From contig DVLN01000042.1 in NCBI GenBank assembly GCA_018715465.1, positions 1 through 8,065 on the forward strand: 8,065 nt of DNA. The letters run 5' to 3'. The translations under genes were made by a program, and so were the position numbers. This document shows, in pieces, positions 6,768 through 8,065 of this stretch. The notes beneath the pieces were generated by a model, which was given only the letters and a program-made list of their open reading frames with translations, made no database searches and had not been told where the DNA came from. Origin of the DNA: Candidatus Faecivivens stercorigallinarum (GTDB lineage Bacteria > Bacillota > Clostridia > Oscillospirales > Ruminococcaceae). Position 1 is the stretch's first letter; the number at the start of each line of letters is the position of its first letter.

Positions 6768-7833
6768 TTTGTATCTTCTCCCATAATGTAAAGAGTTCAT
6801 CGCTGCCAAAATCGGATATAACTTTTGTAATTCCTTCCATCGCCGTCTGTCCAAGATCGTCGAATGAAGAAGCGACGGTATCATCCGAAACAAACCGTAG
6901 TCTGGAGCCGCTGTAATTGGGGTCTGCGTCAAACTGCCGGGCGACTTCTCTGGCGTGTTCAAGACATCGGATGGCGTCTGCCTGCTCCTCAAACTGAAGG
7001 TGCAGATAAGCCCGAATTGTCCAGAGTGCGGTTTCGGCTTTATCCATACAACCTGATTGTCCCGGCTTTTTCAGTCCGGGATAAAAGGTGAGAGCCCAGT
7101 CAATAAGTGCAACTGCGTTTGAGTAGTCGCTTGTTTTACAGTAGACGTTGATATATCCTATCACAAGCTGCATATGTGTGACACACAGGTCCAGCAGCGC
7201 TATGGACAGATAAGGCAGTGCGCCTTTGGGATCATCGCAGTCTGAGGCAAGGGCCTGGCCGATCAGCGGATGGTTGAGGCGGCAGGGATTATGCTCTTTT
7301 AAGATCTCAATTCCCTTATCGGGTTCACCGAGTGTAATATGGGTCATTGCAATATTTTTCCACAGGGATGTTTCACTGATTTTCGGATCAGTATTCTGTC
7401 CGATCAGGCGGCAGGCATGCCGGTAAAGAGTAAGTGCGCGTTTGGAATAGGAAGGGTTTCTCTGGGAGATACCGCGGACGGAATAGTTGTCAGCCCCGTA
7501 ATATACGATTTCAAAACAGTTGGGGTACCGTTTGAGCGCTTTTTCGACATCCGACAATGCATCCTGTGCGTCTCGATCATGCACATAGTCTTTCAATCTC
7601 TGTATGACCGCATCTTTATTGTTATTGCGCAGCTGGTAACCAATCAGCACATCGACCGATACGTCAAACAGATCAGCCATATCGGTGATCAGGTTCAGTT
7701 CAGGCGTCGCCACGCCACGTTCCCATTTGGATACGGCTGCAAAGCTGACGCCGAGCGCTTCTGCCAGCTGTTCCTGGGTCATGTTGTTTTCTTTCCTTAA
7801 GCGGCAGATATTTTCAGCAAGGTTCAGTTTCAT
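6742..7833 (-). CDS. XRE-family regulator with helical TPR-like C-terminal domain
   Basis: The product has 363 residues. Residues 6-61 are a Cro/C1-type helix-turn-helix: MTQEQLAEALG (18-28) is the first HTH helix and SFAAVSKWERG (30-40) the recognition helix, followed by the usual DLFDVSVDVLIG. The remaining 290 or so residues are rich in amphipathic helices, with alternating Ala/Leu and Tyr positions resembling TPR repeats (for example around 93-112, 130-145, 157-180, 236-252 and 267-297). I assign no named family. This architecture resembles, but is not proof of, peptide-sensing RRNPP regulators. The ATG at 7833-7831 has an excellent AAAGGGAGGTG 4 bases upstream. An in-frame extension to 7926 is rejected because the promoter and this ribosome site lie inside it. 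The gene overlaps the exporter gene by 26 bases, so the exporter is its probable target, as activator or repressor. Confidence 0.9.
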   Translation of the reverse strand: MKLNLAENICRLRKENNMTQEQLAEALGVSFAAVSKWERGVATPELNLITDMADLFDVSVDVLIGYQLRNNNKDAVIQRLKDYVHDRDAQDALSDVEKALKRYPNCFEIVYYGADNYSVRGISQRNPSYSKRALTLYRHACRLIGQNTDPKISETSLWKNIAMTHITLGEPDKGIEILKEHNPCRLNHPLIGQALASDCDDPKGALPYLSIALLDLCVTHMQLVIGYINVYCKTSDYSNAVALIDWALTFYPGLKKPGQSGCMDKAETALWTIRAYLHLQFEEQADAIRCLEHAREVARQFDADPNYSGSRLRFVSDDTVASSFDDLGQTAMEGITKVISDFGSDELFTLWEKIQNEKPSKNI

Positions 7834-7858
7834 TTTGCACCTCCCTTTGTTTACCATT

Positions 7859-7867
7859 ATTGTAGCA
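7859..7867 (-). promoter_or_regulatory. Extended -10 promoter of the XRE-ABC unit
   Basis: On the minus strand TGCTACAAT gives a TGN extended element and a -10 with 5 of 6 matches to TATAAT, 25 bases upstream of the regulator's ATG. The hexamer 17 bases upstream (CTGTAT, 7887-7882) is a poor -35, which suggests a weak or activator-dependent promoter. Confidence 0.6.
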
Positions 7868-7894
7868 TACTTGAGGGCAAAATACAGAGATTGG

Positions 7895-7903
7895 TGGTAT
7901 AAT
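7895..7903 (+). promoter_or_regulatory. Possible plus-strand extended -10 element
   Basis: TGGTATAAT on the plus strand is a perfect -10 box with extended TG, pointing away from the regulator toward the tRNA terminator. No good -35 is found at 16-18 bases (GGGCAA at 17). No open reading frame with a ribosome site follows. It may be chance in AT-rich sequence, or drive a short antisense or small RNA. Confidence 0.25.
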
Positions 7904-7905
7904 TT

Positions 7906-7958
7906 GTTTAGAAACTTTTGAACCAATAGTTTAGCGGGCTGAAAATTTAAGAGTTTAG
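7906..7958. repeat. Three GTTTAG direct repeats upstream of the XRE promoter
   Basis: GTTTAG occurs at 7906-7911, 7929-7934 and 7953-7958, at 23- and 24-base intervals, and a variant GTTTAC lies at 7849-7854 in the regulator's leader. The first copy is part of GTTTAGAAAC, itself a 4-base-arm inverted repeat. The roughly regular spacing upstream of a promoter with a poor -35 could be regulator contacts, but the motif is short. Confidence 0.25.
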
Positions 7959-7974
7959 GGTTTGCGGTAAAAAC

Positions 7975-8015
7975 AAAAAAGCCTTTATCTGACCGAAAAT
8001 CAGATAAAGGCTTTT
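7975..8015 (-). terminator. Strong terminator downstream of tRNA-Ala
   Basis: The arms 7977-7992 and 8000-8015 pair perfectly over 16 bases (core AGCCTTTATCTGA) around a 7-base loop. On the minus strand the stem ends in a TTTTTT-G-TTTTT tract. It starts 3 bases after the tRNA's CCA end. The plus strand also ends the stem in TTTT, so weaker termination in that direction is possible. Confidence 0.92.
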
Positions 8016-8018
8016 AGC

Positions 8019-8065
8019 TGGTGGAGATGATCGGGATCGAACCGACTACCTCTTGAATGCCATTC
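8019..8065 (-). tRNA. tRNA-Ala(GGC), 3' part, truncated by the window edge
   Basis: On the minus strand the sequence contains the last two bases of the 5' anticodon-stem strand, a 7-base loop ATGGCAT (8063-8057) with anticodon GGC, the 3' stem TCAAG, a 5-base variable region, a T-arm with loop TTCGATC (8046-8030), the acceptor strand CATCTCC (8029-8023), discriminator A and an encoded CCA (8021-8019). The GGC anticodon reads GCC and GCU alanine codons. A32 and U38 in the loop match the unusual pair known to be conserved in bacterial tRNA-Ala(GGC), which supports the identity. The D-arm and 5' acceptor strand lie outside the window. Confidence 0.93.

Noticed and set aside
6768..6992. N-terminal extension of the third exporter (75 codons)
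   Set aside because: The extension is the other frame of the regulator's coding sequence; the ATG at 6767 has a good ribosome site and gives the usual family N-terminus.
7339..7800. A 153-codon plus-strand open frame
   Set aside because: It is fully antisense to the XRE regulator, including its helix-turn-helix, and resembles nothing known.
7834..7926. N-terminal extension of the XRE regulator (31 codons from a TTG)
   Set aside because: The extension contains the probable promoter and the AAAGGGAGGTG ribosome site for the ATG at 7833, and the HTH domain starts normally from that ATG.

Overview
The window looks like chromosomal DNA of a low-to-mid GC Gram-positive bacterium, most likely a clostridial Firmicute (Bacillota). 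Supporting signs are strong AAGGAGG-type ribosome binding sites, TTGACA/TATAAT promoters, hairpin-plus-T-tract terminators, TTG and GTG starts, a tRNA with encoded CCA, and protein families typical of Clostridia. I cannot name a genus. Every gene I can support is on the minus strand, so the functional order runs from high to low coordinates. No CRISPR array, transposase or insertion sequence is visible, and no gene-free stretch exceeds about 190 bases.

Region 1 (about 8065-7975) is the 3' part of a tRNA-Ala(GGC), cut by the window edge, followed by a strong terminator. Region 2 (7833-5058) is a two-gene unit. It encodes an XRE-type DNA-binding regulator with a long helical, TPR-like C-terminal domain. 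Its 3' end overlaps by 26 bases the start of a complete ABC half-exporter with a fully canonical ATPase, and a terminator follows at 5046-5006. Region 3 (about 4971-724) is a tight three-gene operon: a MarR-family repressor and two ABC half-exporters joined by 4-base overlaps (GTGA, ATGA). It has a perfect consensus promoter, two adjacent GTTGC/GCAAC palindromes over the transcription start, and a terminator. The two half-exporters carry complementary ATPase defects. One has Asp and Gln in place of the catalytic Glu and switch His. The other has an ISQGQ signature. This is the pattern of a heterodimeric exporter with one active and one degenerate site, as in LmrCD, BmrCD and TM287/288. Region 4 (639-1) is a sigma-70/ECF-like sigma factor, probably starting at a TTG, followed after 3 bases by the first 29 codons of a gene that may encode its anti-sigma partner.

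Taken together the window carries two separately controlled export modules, one under a MarR repressor that probably senses a toxic small molecule and one coupled to an XRE/TPR regulator that might sense a peptide, beside an alternative sigma factor. Drug, antimicrobial-peptide or self-made peptide export are plausible roles, but substrates cannot be read from the sequence. The individual families are known; the least explained parts are the XRE/TPR-exporter pair, the double-palindrome operator and the truncated gene after the sigma factor.
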